In this document: one piece after another, positions 56,199-63,910 of the stretch | How the letters are laid out: each line of letters opens with the position of its first letter | How positions within the stretch are numbered: position 1 is the first letter of the stretch | Origin: Sporocytophaga myxococcoides DSM 11118 | Lineage (GTDB): Bacteria > Bacteroidota > Bacteroidia > Cytophagales > Cytophagaceae | Assembly: GCF_000426725.1 (NCBI RefSeq) | Contig: NZ_KE384560.1 | Location: 1,014,960 to 1,078,959 of the forward strand | Direction of reading: 5' to 3' | DNA length: 64,000 nt | Position numbers and translations under genes: made by a program | The notes under the pieces: model-generated | What the model saw: only the letters and a program-made list of their open reading frames with translations | What the model was told of the DNA's origin: nothing | The model's database searches: none

Positions 56199-57014
56199 AT
56201 GATGCTAGTTGATTTTATTCTTTTAACTAAACTGTTCCTGTTCTGGATTAGCGAATGGTATATTTCGCTGGTCGTATTGATACTCATGTTTGCTGGTTTT
56301 GAAGCAGGTTTCAGGATGGGTATTAAAAGTCCTGCAGTGAACGATGAAAAGAGACGAAATGTAATTACAAATTTTCAGGTAGGTTTGATAAGCTTGCTTG
56401 GACTAATGATTGCATTTACCTTTGCAATGGCTGTGTCCAGATTTGATGATGGACGGACTCTTCTGGCAGAAGAAACTGATGCTTTGGAAACGGCCTATTA
56501 TAGGTCTGACCTATTACCGGATTCCACCAGGACGAAATTGCATGATGTATTAAGAGAATATATTGATATCCGGCTTTTATTTTATCAGCCGAAGCTGGAT
56601 GAATCTAAAGTTTTGGAAGTAAACAGACAGACAAGAAATATTCAGAAGAAATTATGGTCCTACTCACCCGAAATAACCAAGGAACTTCCGGACTATCTTG
56701 CAGCAGTGATCCTAGAATCTTTCAACAAACTTATTAACGCAAGCAATAAGCGTTATATAGCAATGGAAAATCATGTTCCTGAGGTGATATTTTTTCTGTT
56801 GTTTCTGATATCTATATTAACTAATGTTGCAGTTGGTTATAGCTGTGGAATAGCTTTTGACAGGCATATATTCTTTACCATCCTGTTTTCCTTTTGTGTG
56901 TGCACCATTCTCTTAGTGATAATGGATTTGGATAGACCAAGGAGAGGGATGATACTCGTAAGCCAGGATAGTTTGCTTGAGTTAAAAAAGGAAATTGAAA
57001 AGAAGAAGAAGTGA
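56199..57014 (+). CDS. DUF4239 family membrane protein
   Basis: Start set at the ATG at 56199, since a nearby TTG (56187) adds only four residues. Three to four membrane helices are visible at about 1-40, 58-80, 195-215 and 220-245, with a soluble loop (about 85-185) of the DUF4239 'bestrophin-like' family ('L-L-A-E-E-T-D-A-L-E-T-A-Y-Y-R'). The family may form anion channels; this is not demonstrated here. It ends in a strong hairpin. Confidence 0.78.
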   Translation: MMLVDFILLTKLFLFWISEWYISLVVLILMFAGFEAGFRMGIKSPAVNDEKRRNVITNFQVGLISLLGLMIAFTFAMAVSRFDDGRTLLAEETDALETAYYRSDLLPDSTRTKLHDVLREYIDIRLLFYQPKLDESKVLEVNRQTRNIQKKLWSYSPEITKELPDYLAAVILESFNKLINASNKRYIAMENHVPEVIFFLLFLISILTNVAVGYSCGIAFDRHIFFTILFSFCVCTILLVIMDLDRPRRGMILVSQDSLLELKKEIEKKKK

Positions 57015-57017
57015 TTT

Positions 57018-57065
57018 GAAAAAGATATCAAGCTTTCATTATGCTGAAAGCTTGATATCTTTTTC
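57018..57065. terminator. 20-bp perfect hairpin, shared terminator that also encodes the end of the minus-strand gene
   Basis: A perfect 20-bp inverted repeat (57018-57037 with 57046-57065) with an 8-base loop carries A and T runs. It lies between convergent genes. Codons for the last residues of the 80-residue minus-strand gene (T-E-K-D-I-K-L-S-A, stop at 57039) lie within the right arm and loop. Confidence 0.8.
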
Positions 57066-57281
57066 TGTTATTAGTTCCCATTTTTTCGCGATCAGTGCTT
57101 CTTTAGTGATAATAAGGCTGACCGGGTTTTCATTCTCCTGCTCAATAGGGTACGGGCTAAGTCTGAAGCTGGATTTATTTTGATGATATGAATTGATCCT
57201 ATATACCCTTCCTTTAGGGTTTCTTAATATATCTTCAGGTTTCAGTTCAATTGCTTCGGTAATTAAAATTTTCTCTTCCAT
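57039..57281 (-). CDS. hypothetical protein, 80 residues
   Basis: I do not recognise this protein. The 80-residue sequence is cytosolic, Lys/Glu-rich ('E-E-K-I-L-I-T-E-A-I-E-L-K-P-E-D-I-L-R-N-P-K-G'), without Cys and with Ser/Tyr residues in the middle. The start follows an A-rich leader. Its last codons lie inside the terminator hairpin shared with the DUF4239 gene. It is the third gene on the minus strand after recQ and mtfA, across a 222-base gap. Confidence 0.6.
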   Translation of the reverse strand: MEEKILITEAIELKPEDILRNPKGRVYRINSYHQNKSSFRLSPYPIEQENENPVSLIITKEALIAKKWELITEKDIKLSA

Positions 57282-57503
57282 TTTAGTATTATCATTTCCG
57301 TTAGTCTTTATGTAGGGTTGTTAAATGAGTCTCCTGAATTCTGTAATAATTCAGTTTTAACATTCAGGAAATCAAACCCCTCTCTGGTTGGATTAACCAT
57401 GTGTGTAAATAACCGGCATGAAATACTTTTTGTTTGGATTATACAAAGATGTGTTCTTGAAAAAAAACAATTTAAGGGGGAGGGACCTGTATTTATCTCA
57501 TAT
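57282..57503. other. intergenic region between the 80-residue gene and mtfA
   Basis: The 222-base gap has no convincing ORF: plus-strand frames here (57318-57783) run into the mtfA coding region from the wrong strand. I see no RNA gene or promoter that I can call. Confidence 0.4.
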
Positions 57504-58307
57504 TCATGATCTTTTGAAGGCAGTACTTAAAATAGAGTACAATTCTGGATGTTTAATTTTAAATTTATCAGGGTTTTCAAGAAAGTATTCGCAAACAACA
57601 GCGAAAAATTCTGCGGAATTGGTAACTCCATATGGATTGATATCCGAACGTCCCTTTTTAATTTTTTCGATCTCCTTATACATCAAGTCGGTCCATGGTC
57701 TGACCAGGGAAGGGGGCAAAATGGATTTTGGAATTCCATCAATGGAGCCATCAGTTTCATCTATCAGATGTGCAAATTCATGAAAGCCAAGATTGTCTTT
57801 GCCATTCATGTATGCGAACCCACGAATGAGGGATTGCATAGATAGTAGCATGACATGCCTGCTCTGAAAAGGTCTCACCTGTCCAAGTAAAGTGCCGCCA
57901 CGCTCCGGATCATTTGGTTGATTAGGGTTAACTTCTTCATTATAAATCAAAATTTCAACCAGGTTGAAATAGTCCCATTCATCAAAGTAAAATATAGGGA
58001 TAATAGCACTGCAAGCGGCTAAAAGCCTGAGCTCATCAGTAATTTTTAACTCAACTCCAGTGATTCTTGTATCACTAAGAAATAATTTTACCTTGTTTTC
58101 AAATCTAGTTTTTTGAAGATCGTCAAGGTCGCGGTAGAAAGATATTTCTTTAGTAAGGTATTCCTTCCAGCTCTCTGGGAAAGGTGTTTTTAGAATTTTC
58201 TCCTTTTTCTTTTTCTCACTTTTTATCCAGAAAGAAATAAAAAAAACAATCCCAGTAAATGCAAGAATCAGAAAAAGAAAGAGGAATATATAAAAAGTAG
58301 GAATCAT
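57504..58307 (-). CDS. MtfA-type zinc peptidase (M90 family)
   Basis: The 267-residue protein has one N-terminal membrane helix (about 5-27) and a cytoplasmic peptidase domain with zinc motif H176-E177-F-A-H180 and later Glu/Tyr blocks ('S-A-E-F-F-A-V-V-C-E-Y-F'). In E. coli MtfA binds the Mlc repressor and has peptidase activity, but the Mlc partner is not expected in this phylum. It is encoded 3 bases downstream of the RecQ-like gene, so both are in one transcript. Confidence 0.9.
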   Translation of the reverse strand: MIPTFYIFLFLFLILAFTGIVFFISFWIKSEKKKKEKILKTPFPESWKEYLTKEISFYRDLDDLQKTRFENKVKLFLSDTRITGVELKITDELRLLAACSAIIPIFYFDEWDYFNLVEILIYNEEVNPNQPNDPERGGTLLGQVRPFQSRHVMLLSMQSLIRGFAYMNGKDNLGFHEFAHLIDETDGSIDGIPKSILPPSLVRPWTDLMYKEIEKIKKGRSDINPYGVTNSAEFFAVVCEYFLENPDKFKIKHPELYSILSTAFKRS

Positions 58308-58310
58308 TGT

Positions 58311-59555
58311 TTATTGTGCTGTATAAGGCGAAAATAGCTGGGTTTGGGGGTTTTCATTTGCATTCATGCAAACATCGCAGGAGCCGCAATTTTGAGTATC
58401 GTATGTGTCACCGAAGTATTCCAGTAAGTATTTTCTTCTGCAGGTATTTATCTCACAGAACTCTGCCATTCTTCCTAGTTTCTTAAACATGAGAGCAGTT
58501 TGTTCTGAATTGTTTTCAACTTCAACATAACGTTTCATTTTGGATACGTCTGCACTGCTATAGAAGAGTATAGCTTCACTAGGGTTACCATCCCTTCCAG
58601 CTCTTCCGGTTTCCTGATAATATCCTTCAATATTTTTTGGCAAATCCATATGTACCACATATCTGACATTAGGTTTGTCTATTCCCATTCCGAATGCAAT
58701 GGTAGCAACAATGATTTTTACTTCTCCCTTGATAAATGCATCCTGGTTCTGATCTCTTACCCATTTATCAAGTCCGGCATGGTAGGGTCTTGCATTGTAT
58801 CCTTCAAGACGAAGTTTGGCAGCAAGTTCTTCGGCTGATTTTCTCGAGAAAACATAAATGATTCCGCATTCCTGCCTCCTGGGTCTCAGATAGGAAACGA
58901 GCTTGGCATAGCCGTCTTTTTTAGCCCTCACATGGTATTTGATATTGGGTCTGTTAAATCCTGCTACAAGTATTTCCGGGTCTTTGAGCTGCAGTTGTTG
59001 AATGATATCTTTTCTTGTAAGGTCGTCAGCAGTAGCTGTTAAAGCTATCACGGGTACTCCTGGAAATTTACTGCGAAGCTCTCCAAGTTGCAGGAACTCA
59101 GGCCTGAAGTCATGCCCCCATTGCGATATACAATGAGCTTCGTCAACTGCGATTAGGGAAACTTTAACTGACTTCAATAACTCCATCAGTTCGTTTTCTT
59201 CCCCAAAGAACCTTTCAGGAGCCAGATATAAAACTTTTAGTTGTTGGTTCTCTATTTTCTCAAGGGTGTCCAGTCGTTCACTTACTCCTATTGTAGAATT
59301 TAGACAAGCTGCATCTACTCCCTTAGCCCTTAGAGTATTTACCTGATCTTTCATAAGAGCCAGCAAGGGTGATACTACGATTGTTAATCCCTCAAATACA
59401 AGGGCAGGAACCTGATAGCAGAGTGACTTGCCTCCGCCAGTAGGCATAAGGACAAACGTGTCTCTTCCAGACAATATGCTCCTGATTGCATTTTCCTGCT
59501 CAAATCTGAAACCGGAATAACCAAATACCTCCTGGAGAACCTGCAATGAATCCAT
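58311..59555 (-). CDS. short RecQ-type ATP-dependent DNA helicase
   Basis: The 414-residue helicase has Walker A 'M-P-T-G-G-G-K-S' (about 36-43), 'V-D-E-A-H-C-I-S-Q-W-G-H-D-F-R' (about 136-150), the superfamily-2 motifs 'T-A-T-A' and 'Q-E-T-G-R-A-G-R-D-G', and a C-terminal four-Cys zinc site ('C-R-R-K...C-G-S-C-D-V-C'). It then stops, lacking the winged-helix and HRDC domains of full-length RecQ (about 600 residues). The gene name recQ is not assigned since this short form may be a paralogue. Its product should unwind DNA in repair. Confidence 0.88.
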   Translation of the reverse strand: MDSLQVLQEVFGYSGFRFEQENAIRSILSGRDTFVLMPTGGGKSLCYQVPALVFEGLTIVVSPLLALMKDQVNTLRAKGVDAACLNSTIGVSERLDTLEKIENQQLKVLYLAPERFFGEENELMELLKSVKVSLIAVDEAHCISQWGHDFRPEFLQLGELRSKFPGVPVIALTATADDLTRKDIIQQLQLKDPEILVAGFNRPNIKYHVRAKKDGYAKLVSYLRPRRQECGIIYVFSRKSAEELAAKLRLEGYNARPYHAGLDKWVRDQNQDAFIKGEVKIIVATIAFGMGIDKPNVRYVVHMDLPKNIEGYYQETGRAGRDGNPSEAILFYSSADVSKMKRYVEVENNSEQTALMFKKLGRMAEFCEINTCRRKYLLEYFGDTYDTQNCGSCDVCMNANENPQTQLFSPYTAQ

Positions 59556-59775
59556 CTGTGAAAATCAAAAGAAAATTGTAAAAGCTAATTTTAAAAATAA
59601 GAGTTTTTTTTATTTGATAACATAGCTAATTTTGAACAACTTATTAACAATTAATTGTGGGGTTTACTATTGATTTGCAGTTGATTATATTTGCATTAGT
59701 TGAAAAGTAATTTGAAAAGTACTATTACCTCCAATACTTTTCTGTTTAAAACTCCTCTAACGATACAAGAATTCA

Positions 59776-61974
59776 ATGATCCGAAATAACAATGCCTCTG
59801 TAGAATTGGCTGAAATGCTTGCCAGGCATGAGCAACTAGGTTACCTGTTGCTGGATTCCGATTGGAGAATTTATAATATAAATTCAGTGGCAGAGGATAT
59901 TTTCTGTGTGTCAAAGCATGATGTACTGGAAGGATTGATTACAGAGCAGTTCCCTTCTCTCAAGGATTCAGAACATTTTACTTGTATCAAAGAAGCTTTA
60001 AATGGAACCCCAAAAGAATTAACAGAATTAACCCTAAGTCCATTTTCAATTGATTCCCGCAAGTTGTTCAGGTTCTCTTATCTTCCATTTAAGGGTGATA
60101 ATGATGAAGGAGCAGGCGTGCTTATGCTTGTTAAGAATCTGACAGAAGCTCCTATAGCACTTAATTCTGCAGGAAAAAAGTTTGAATTTATTATAGACGA
60201 AATTGATGTAGGGATCTGGGAGGTCGATATGATGGGGCACACTTTATATTTGAATAAATGTATGTGTACCATGTTGAACCTTTCATCTATCGATGATATA
60301 AAGGGAAGAACATATTTTGAATTCTTTACTCCCAGAAGCATAGAAGCTATGAGGAATCAGCATCAGAAAAGGTTGGATGATGTAGCTTCCGTTTTTGAAG
60401 GGGAATTGATTTCAAAGAATGGCAAAATTCTTAACGTAATGATCCATGGCTCTCCCTTATTTGACAGTTGCGGGAAGATAAAGGGATATATTGGAACGTT
60501 TACTGATATTACTCTCAAAATCAACTATCAAAGAGAGTTAAAGAATTCAGAGGAGAGATTCAGAATGTTATTTGAAAAATCTCACCGCGCAAACCTTATA
60601 TCAAAGGACTACAAAATCACTCTTGTAAATGATGCATTATTAAAGAAGTTCGGATACAGTTCAGTTGATGAGCTTATTGGAAAATCTCCGACTATTCTAT
60701 TGTCTCCAAAATCATTTGAAGCCATTAATGAACGAATTAGCAGGATAGATAATCATGAAGAAGTAGAGCCAACCTTTGAGTTGTTTTTTGCTGATAAAGA
60801 TGGTATAGAATTTCCTGCTGAAGTGGAAATTACTTATTTCGAATTGGCTGATGGGAAATCAACTCACATTTCCATTAAAGACATTACGGCTCAGAAAATT
60901 GCTGAAGAAGAGATTAAGAGTAGTGAAGCAAAGTTTCGTAGTTTGTTTAACACACAAATGATTGGCATTGCATTTACAGATTCAAATCAGAAGATTGTAG
61001 AAGTTAATACTAAGTTTTTGGAGATTATAAAGTACACCAGGGAGCAGTTTTATGAGAAAGAAATGTATTGGAAAGATCTGACTCCTGAAGAATATTTATG
61101 GAGAGATGAGATAGCAGTTGAAGAATTTATGAAGAATGGTTTCATTACTCCTTATGAAAAGGAATATCTAAGGCGCGATGGGAGTAAGGTACCTGTGCTT
61201 ATTGCATCTGCAATTCTTGGAGGAATAAAGAATCTGGGAGTAGGCTTTGTTATTGATGCATCTGAATTAAAGAAAAGCAGAGAAGAAACCAGTAAAATAG
61301 CGGAGGAGCTTTCCAAGTTTTTGTATATGGCTTCTCATGATTTGAAAGGTCCATTGGCCTCAGTGATTGGTCTTACCATGGTTGCTAAAGGTGAAGTGGC
61401 AGATGCAAAAGCTATTGAATATTTTTCACTTATAGAAAAATGCACCAAAAAACTTGACAGCTCATTGCTTAACCTTATGAAGATAATAAGGATAAAAAGC
61501 AATGTTTTTGAATTTGTAGAAATTGATTTCAAAAAGCTGGTGCCGGAGGTACTCGATACATTGATTTATCAGCAGGCATTTGATCTTCCTAAGCTTGAGC
61601 TGAATGTTGACCTTAAAACTCCTTTTTTTTCTGATGAAGAATTACTTGTATCTATTTTTCAGAACTTATTTGAAAACTCTATAAAATATAAGTCTCTGCT
61701 GAGAAAGCTTCTGATTAAGGTAACAGTGAGAGATTCTAATGATGCTATCGAAATTATAGTTGAAGATAATGGAAGGGGAATCAATTCAAATATTATCAAC
61801 AGGATTTTCGATATGTTTTATCGTGGAGATTCTGATTCCAAAGGATCTGGATTAGGGTTATATATTGTACAAAATGGGATTGAGAAATTTAATGGAAGTA
61901 TTTCTGTCCGGAATATTGAATCAGGTGGAGCAGAATTCCATATAATCCTTCCAAGAGATGCAACCATGTCCTGA
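59776..61974 (+). CDS. orphan multi-PAS sensor histidine kinase
   Basis: The 732-residue kinase has no membrane helix. Four PAS-like domains (about 12-125, 130-255, 260-375, 385-500) precede a kinase core with His521 in 'M-A-S-H-D-L-K-G-P-L-A-S-V' and a HATPase with 'L-F-E-N-S-I-K-Y-K' and 'K-G-S-G-L-G-L-Y-I-V'. The core is of the same type as the two kinases at 31.9-38.4 kb. No regulator is adjacent, so its target is unknown. Confidence 0.9.
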   Translation: MIRNNNASVELAEMLARHEQLGYLLLDSDWRIYNINSVAEDIFCVSKHDVLEGLITEQFPSLKDSEHFTCIKEALNGTPKELTELTLSPFSIDSRKLFRFSYLPFKGDNDEGAGVLMLVKNLTEAPIALNSAGKKFEFIIDEIDVGIWEVDMMGHTLYLNKCMCTMLNLSSIDDIKGRTYFEFFTPRSIEAMRNQHQKRLDDVASVFEGELISKNGKILNVMIHGSPLFDSCGKIKGYIGTFTDITLKINYQRELKNSEERFRMLFEKSHRANLISKDYKITLVNDALLKKFGYSSVDELIGKSPTILLSPKSFEAINERISRIDNHEEVEPTFELFFADKDGIEFPAEVEITYFELADGKSTHISIKDITAQKIAEEEIKSSEAKFRSLFNTQMIGIAFTDSNQKIVEVNTKFLEIIKYTREQFYEKEMYWKDLTPEEYLWRDEIAVEEFMKNGFITPYEKEYLRRDGSKVPVLIASAILGGIKNLGVGFVIDASELKKSREETSKIAEELSKFLYMASHDLKGPLASVIGLTMVAKGEVADAKAIEYFSLIEKCTKKLDSSLLNLMKIIRIKSNVFEFVEIDFKKLVPEVLDTLIYQQAFDLPKLELNVDLKTPFFSDEELLVSIFQNLFENSIKYKSLLRKLLIKVTVRDSNDAIEIIVEDNGRGINSNIINRIFDMFYRGDSDSKGSGLGLYIVQNGIEKFNGSISVRNIESGGAEFHIILPRDATMS

Positions 61975-62054
61975 TATCAGAAGTACAATCGGAGTCTTAT
62001 CTTGAATGTTTACTGCTAAGTTTTTGGCATCCAGCGAGTAAACCGGTTTAAATG

Positions 62055-62091
62055 ATAATCGTATAATTCATTAATTAATTTATACGATTAT
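62055..62091 (+). promoter_or_regulatory. 12-bp inverted repeat ending at the start codon of the Gly/His/Lys-tailed gene
   Basis: ATAATCGTATAA (62055-62066) and TTATACGATTAT (62080-62091) form a perfect inverted repeat with a 13-base spacer. Its right arm includes the first two bases of the ATG at 62090-62092, so it could be an operator or a hairpin hiding the start. Confidence 0.6.
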
Positions 62092-62575
62092 GAGAGTTTT
62101 AAAACTGTTCTTTTTATTTTGCTTTATAGTTCAAATTGCTGATGCCCAAAGCTTTCAGACTGGGGATGCAAATTTGGATGCAGCCCTGAGAGATTTTAAT
62201 ATTCACTCAAAGACTGATTTGAGCTTATTTAAGAGGAAAATCAGTGTTGATTTTGGTTTGTCGGAGGGACGAATAGATCATTTGCTGATTTCGTATAAGA
62301 TGGAACCCGCAGATTTATTATTAGTTTTAGAGACTTCTCGTCATTGTAGCAAGCCTGTTGAAAAAGTAATAGAGTGTTATGAAGGACATAAAGGTAACGG
62401 ATGGGGTGTAATAGCCAAAGATCTGGGTATTAAACCTGGATCTCCCGAATTCCATGCTATGAAAAAAAATCTAAAGTATAAATGCAAAGGGGATAAAGAT
62501 TATAAGGGACATGAAAATCATGAGGGGCATGGCAATGGTAAAGGTCACGGCAAAGGAAAAGGGAAGAGGAGATAA
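62090..62575 (+). CDS. small exported protein with Gly/His/Lys-rich tail
   Basis: The 161-residue protein has a signal peptide (about 1-19), a central domain (about 25-140, with two Cys at about 84 and 93 and a 'G-N-G-W-G-V-I-A-K-D-L-G-I-K-P-G-S-P-E-F-H' block) and an extraordinary C-terminus (about 141-161) of repeated Gly-His, Gly-Lys and final Lys-Arg-Arg. Such tails bind divalent metals or nucleic acid in other proteins. The family is not one I can name. It has its own start-proximal inverted repeat and a strong terminator, so it is a single gene. Confidence 0.75.
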   Translation: MRVLKLFFLFCFIVQIADAQSFQTGDANLDAALRDFNIHSKTDLSLFKRKISVDFGLSEGRIDHLLISYKMEPADLLLVLETSRHCSKPVEKVIECYEGHKGNGWGVIAKDLGIKPGSPEFHAMKKNLKYKCKGDKDYKGHENHEGHGNGKGHGKGKGKRR

Positions 62576-62597
62576 ATTTAAAAATAAATAAAATATT

Positions 62598-62631
62598 AAG
62601 CTCAATGCTGAAATGGCATTGAGCTTTTTTT
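62598..62631 (+). terminator. intrinsic terminator after the Gly/His/Lys-tailed gene
   Basis: A perfect 11-bp stem AAGCTCAATGC / GCATTGAGCTT (62598-62608 with 62616-62626) is followed by a T run. Confidence 0.88.
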
Positions 62632-62700
62632 ATGCAATGCTGAGTGTATTAAATGACAACTGTTTTGCCCTTACTTACTGCCGGATTAACATTCCTATAA

Positions 62701-62729
62701 ATTGGTGGTTTTATTTATAAACCACCAAT
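62701..62729 (+). promoter_or_regulatory. 11-bp inverted repeat upstream of the copper-storage-like gene
   Basis: ATTGGTGGTTT (62701-62711) and AAACCACCAAT (62719-62729) are perfect complements with a 7-base loop, 12 bases before the start at 62741. The right arm contains the AT of an out-of-frame ATG (62728-62730) that opens a 9-codon frame overlapping the true start. Confidence 0.6.
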
Positions 62730-62740
62730 GGAAAAACAAC

Positions 62741-63088
62741 ATGTTAAATCAAAATGACCTTGCTTTAATAGAAATTTTAAATGACTGCGGAGCCGTCTGC
62801 GAAATGTGTGCTACAGCTTGTCTCAGAGAAGATAATGTAAAAATGCTGACAAAATGTATTGAGCTTGACAGAGACTGTGCGGATATTTGCAGAACCGCAG
62901 CGGCGCTTTTAAGAAGAGATTCCAGAATTGCACATCAGTATCTTTTATTGTGTGAAGAAATCTGTAGAATGTGTGCTGAGGAATGCAAAAAACACTCTTC
63001 TATGCGTCATTGTAAAGAATGTGCAGAAGAGTGTCAGCGCTGTGCTGAAGCTTGTCATGAACTTCATGAACCTATTTTGCAAAAGTAA
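62741..63088 (+). CDS. four-helix-bundle copper-storage-like (Csp/DUF326) protein
   Basis: Start set at the ATG at 62741 because the TTG at 62702 would read through the inverted repeat. The 115-residue protein has 16 Cys, mostly in C-x2-3-C pairs facing into a four-helix bundle ('C-G-A-V-C-E-M-C', 'C-A-D-I-C', 'C-E-E-I-C-R-M-C-A-E-E-C', 'C-K-E-C-A-E-E-C-Q-R-C-A-E-A-C'). Csp proteins hold many Cu(I) ions. No export signal is present, so it fits the cytosolic Csp3 type. The upstream inverted repeat may be its control site; metal binding is inferred from the family. Confidence 0.88.
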   Translation: MLNQNDLALIEILNDCGAVCEMCATACLREDNVKMLTKCIELDRDCADICRTAAALLRRDSRIAHQYLLLCEEICRMCAEECKKHSSMRHCKECAEECQRCAEACHELHEPILQK

Positions 63089-63091
63089 TAT

Positions 63092-63122
63092 CTAAGGCTG
63101 TTTAATATTAAACAGCCTTTAT
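63092..63122. terminator. bidirectional terminator between the Csp-like gene and mtnN
   Basis: A palindromic AAGGCTGTTTA / TAAACAGCCTT hairpin (63094-63104 with 63109-63119) with an A/T flank serves the convergent genes. Confidence 0.78.
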
Positions 63123-63881
63123 TTATTCATTTATCTTTGACAGAATCTTGCTTACCACTCCAAGTGTATAATACTTGGCAACATTTTCAATGTATTTGGA
63201 GAAATCTATGGGAGCATGATCATTTGCTGAATCTGAAATAGTTCTTACAACAATGTAGGGGATATTAAATTCATAACAGATCTGTCCAACAGCACCACCT
63301 TCCATTTCTACACATAAAGCATCTGGCAATTCCTTCTGTATTTTATTCAGTTGCTGTGCAGAGCCAATAAACTGATCTCCGCAACATATCTGTCCACTAT
63401 AAACAGCAGGGCTGTCAAGAGAAAACTGATCTATATATTCCCTGTCAATATATTTTTGGAAATCATCCTGAAGAAACTCTTCGCAACAGGAAACAGCAGA
63501 GCAGACAAGCGAATCATGGCATGGGAATATTGCCTTATCTAGCAAAGGTGCTTCAAATTGAGGAAATAAAGGACGGGCGTCAAGATCATGTTGAGTTGCT
63601 TCTGTTGCTACTACTATATCTCCGACTTTTAATTTTGTATTAACAGCGCCTGCCACTCCTGCAACAATAAGACGATCTATTCCGAAGCGCTCAATCATAA
63701 TTGCAGCAGTTACAGATGAGGCTACTTTACCAATACGAGAAAGCGCAACCACACATTCGTGACCATTGAGTGTTCCTTTATAGAAATTTCTACGGCCCGA
63801 TTCATACACTGATTCTATATTCATATTGGAAATGATCAGCTCGATTTCCTCTGGCATTGGTACAAGTATTCCCGTAAGCAT
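63123..63881 (-). CDS. mtnN: 5'-methylthioadenosine/S-adenosylhomocysteine nucleosidase
   Basis: The enzyme cleaves adenine from MTA and SAH in methionine salvage. The start is the ATG at 63881 (the frame otherwise begins at a TTG two codons earlier). The 252-residue protein shows 'M-L-T-G-I-L-V-P-M-P-E-E-I', 'I-V-A-G-V-A-G-A' (about 75-82), 'V-E-M-E-G-G-A-V-G' (about 194; catalytic region) and 'R-T-I-S-D-S-A-N-D' (about 215-223, with the catalytic Asp). It is the 3'-most complete gene, facing the Csp-like gene. Confidence 0.93.
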   Translation of the reverse strand: MLTGILVPMPEEIELIISNMNIESVYESGRRNFYKGTLNGHECVVALSRIGKVASSVTAAIMIERFGIDRLIVAGVAGAVNTKLKVGDIVVATEATQHDLDARPLFPQFEAPLLDKAIFPCHDSLVCSAVSCCEEFLQDDFQKYIDREYIDQFSLDSPAVYSGQICCGDQFIGSAQQLNKIQKELPDALCVEMEGGAVGQICYEFNIPYIVVRTISDSANDHAPIDFSKYIENVAKYYTLGVVSKILSKINE

Positions 63882-63910
63882 AGTCAATTTTATTTAAATA
63901 ATTTTAAAAG

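Noticed and set aside
57418-57783. 121-residue plus-strand ORF opposite mtfA
   Set aside because: Most of it is antisense to mtfA, and the other part has no family signal.
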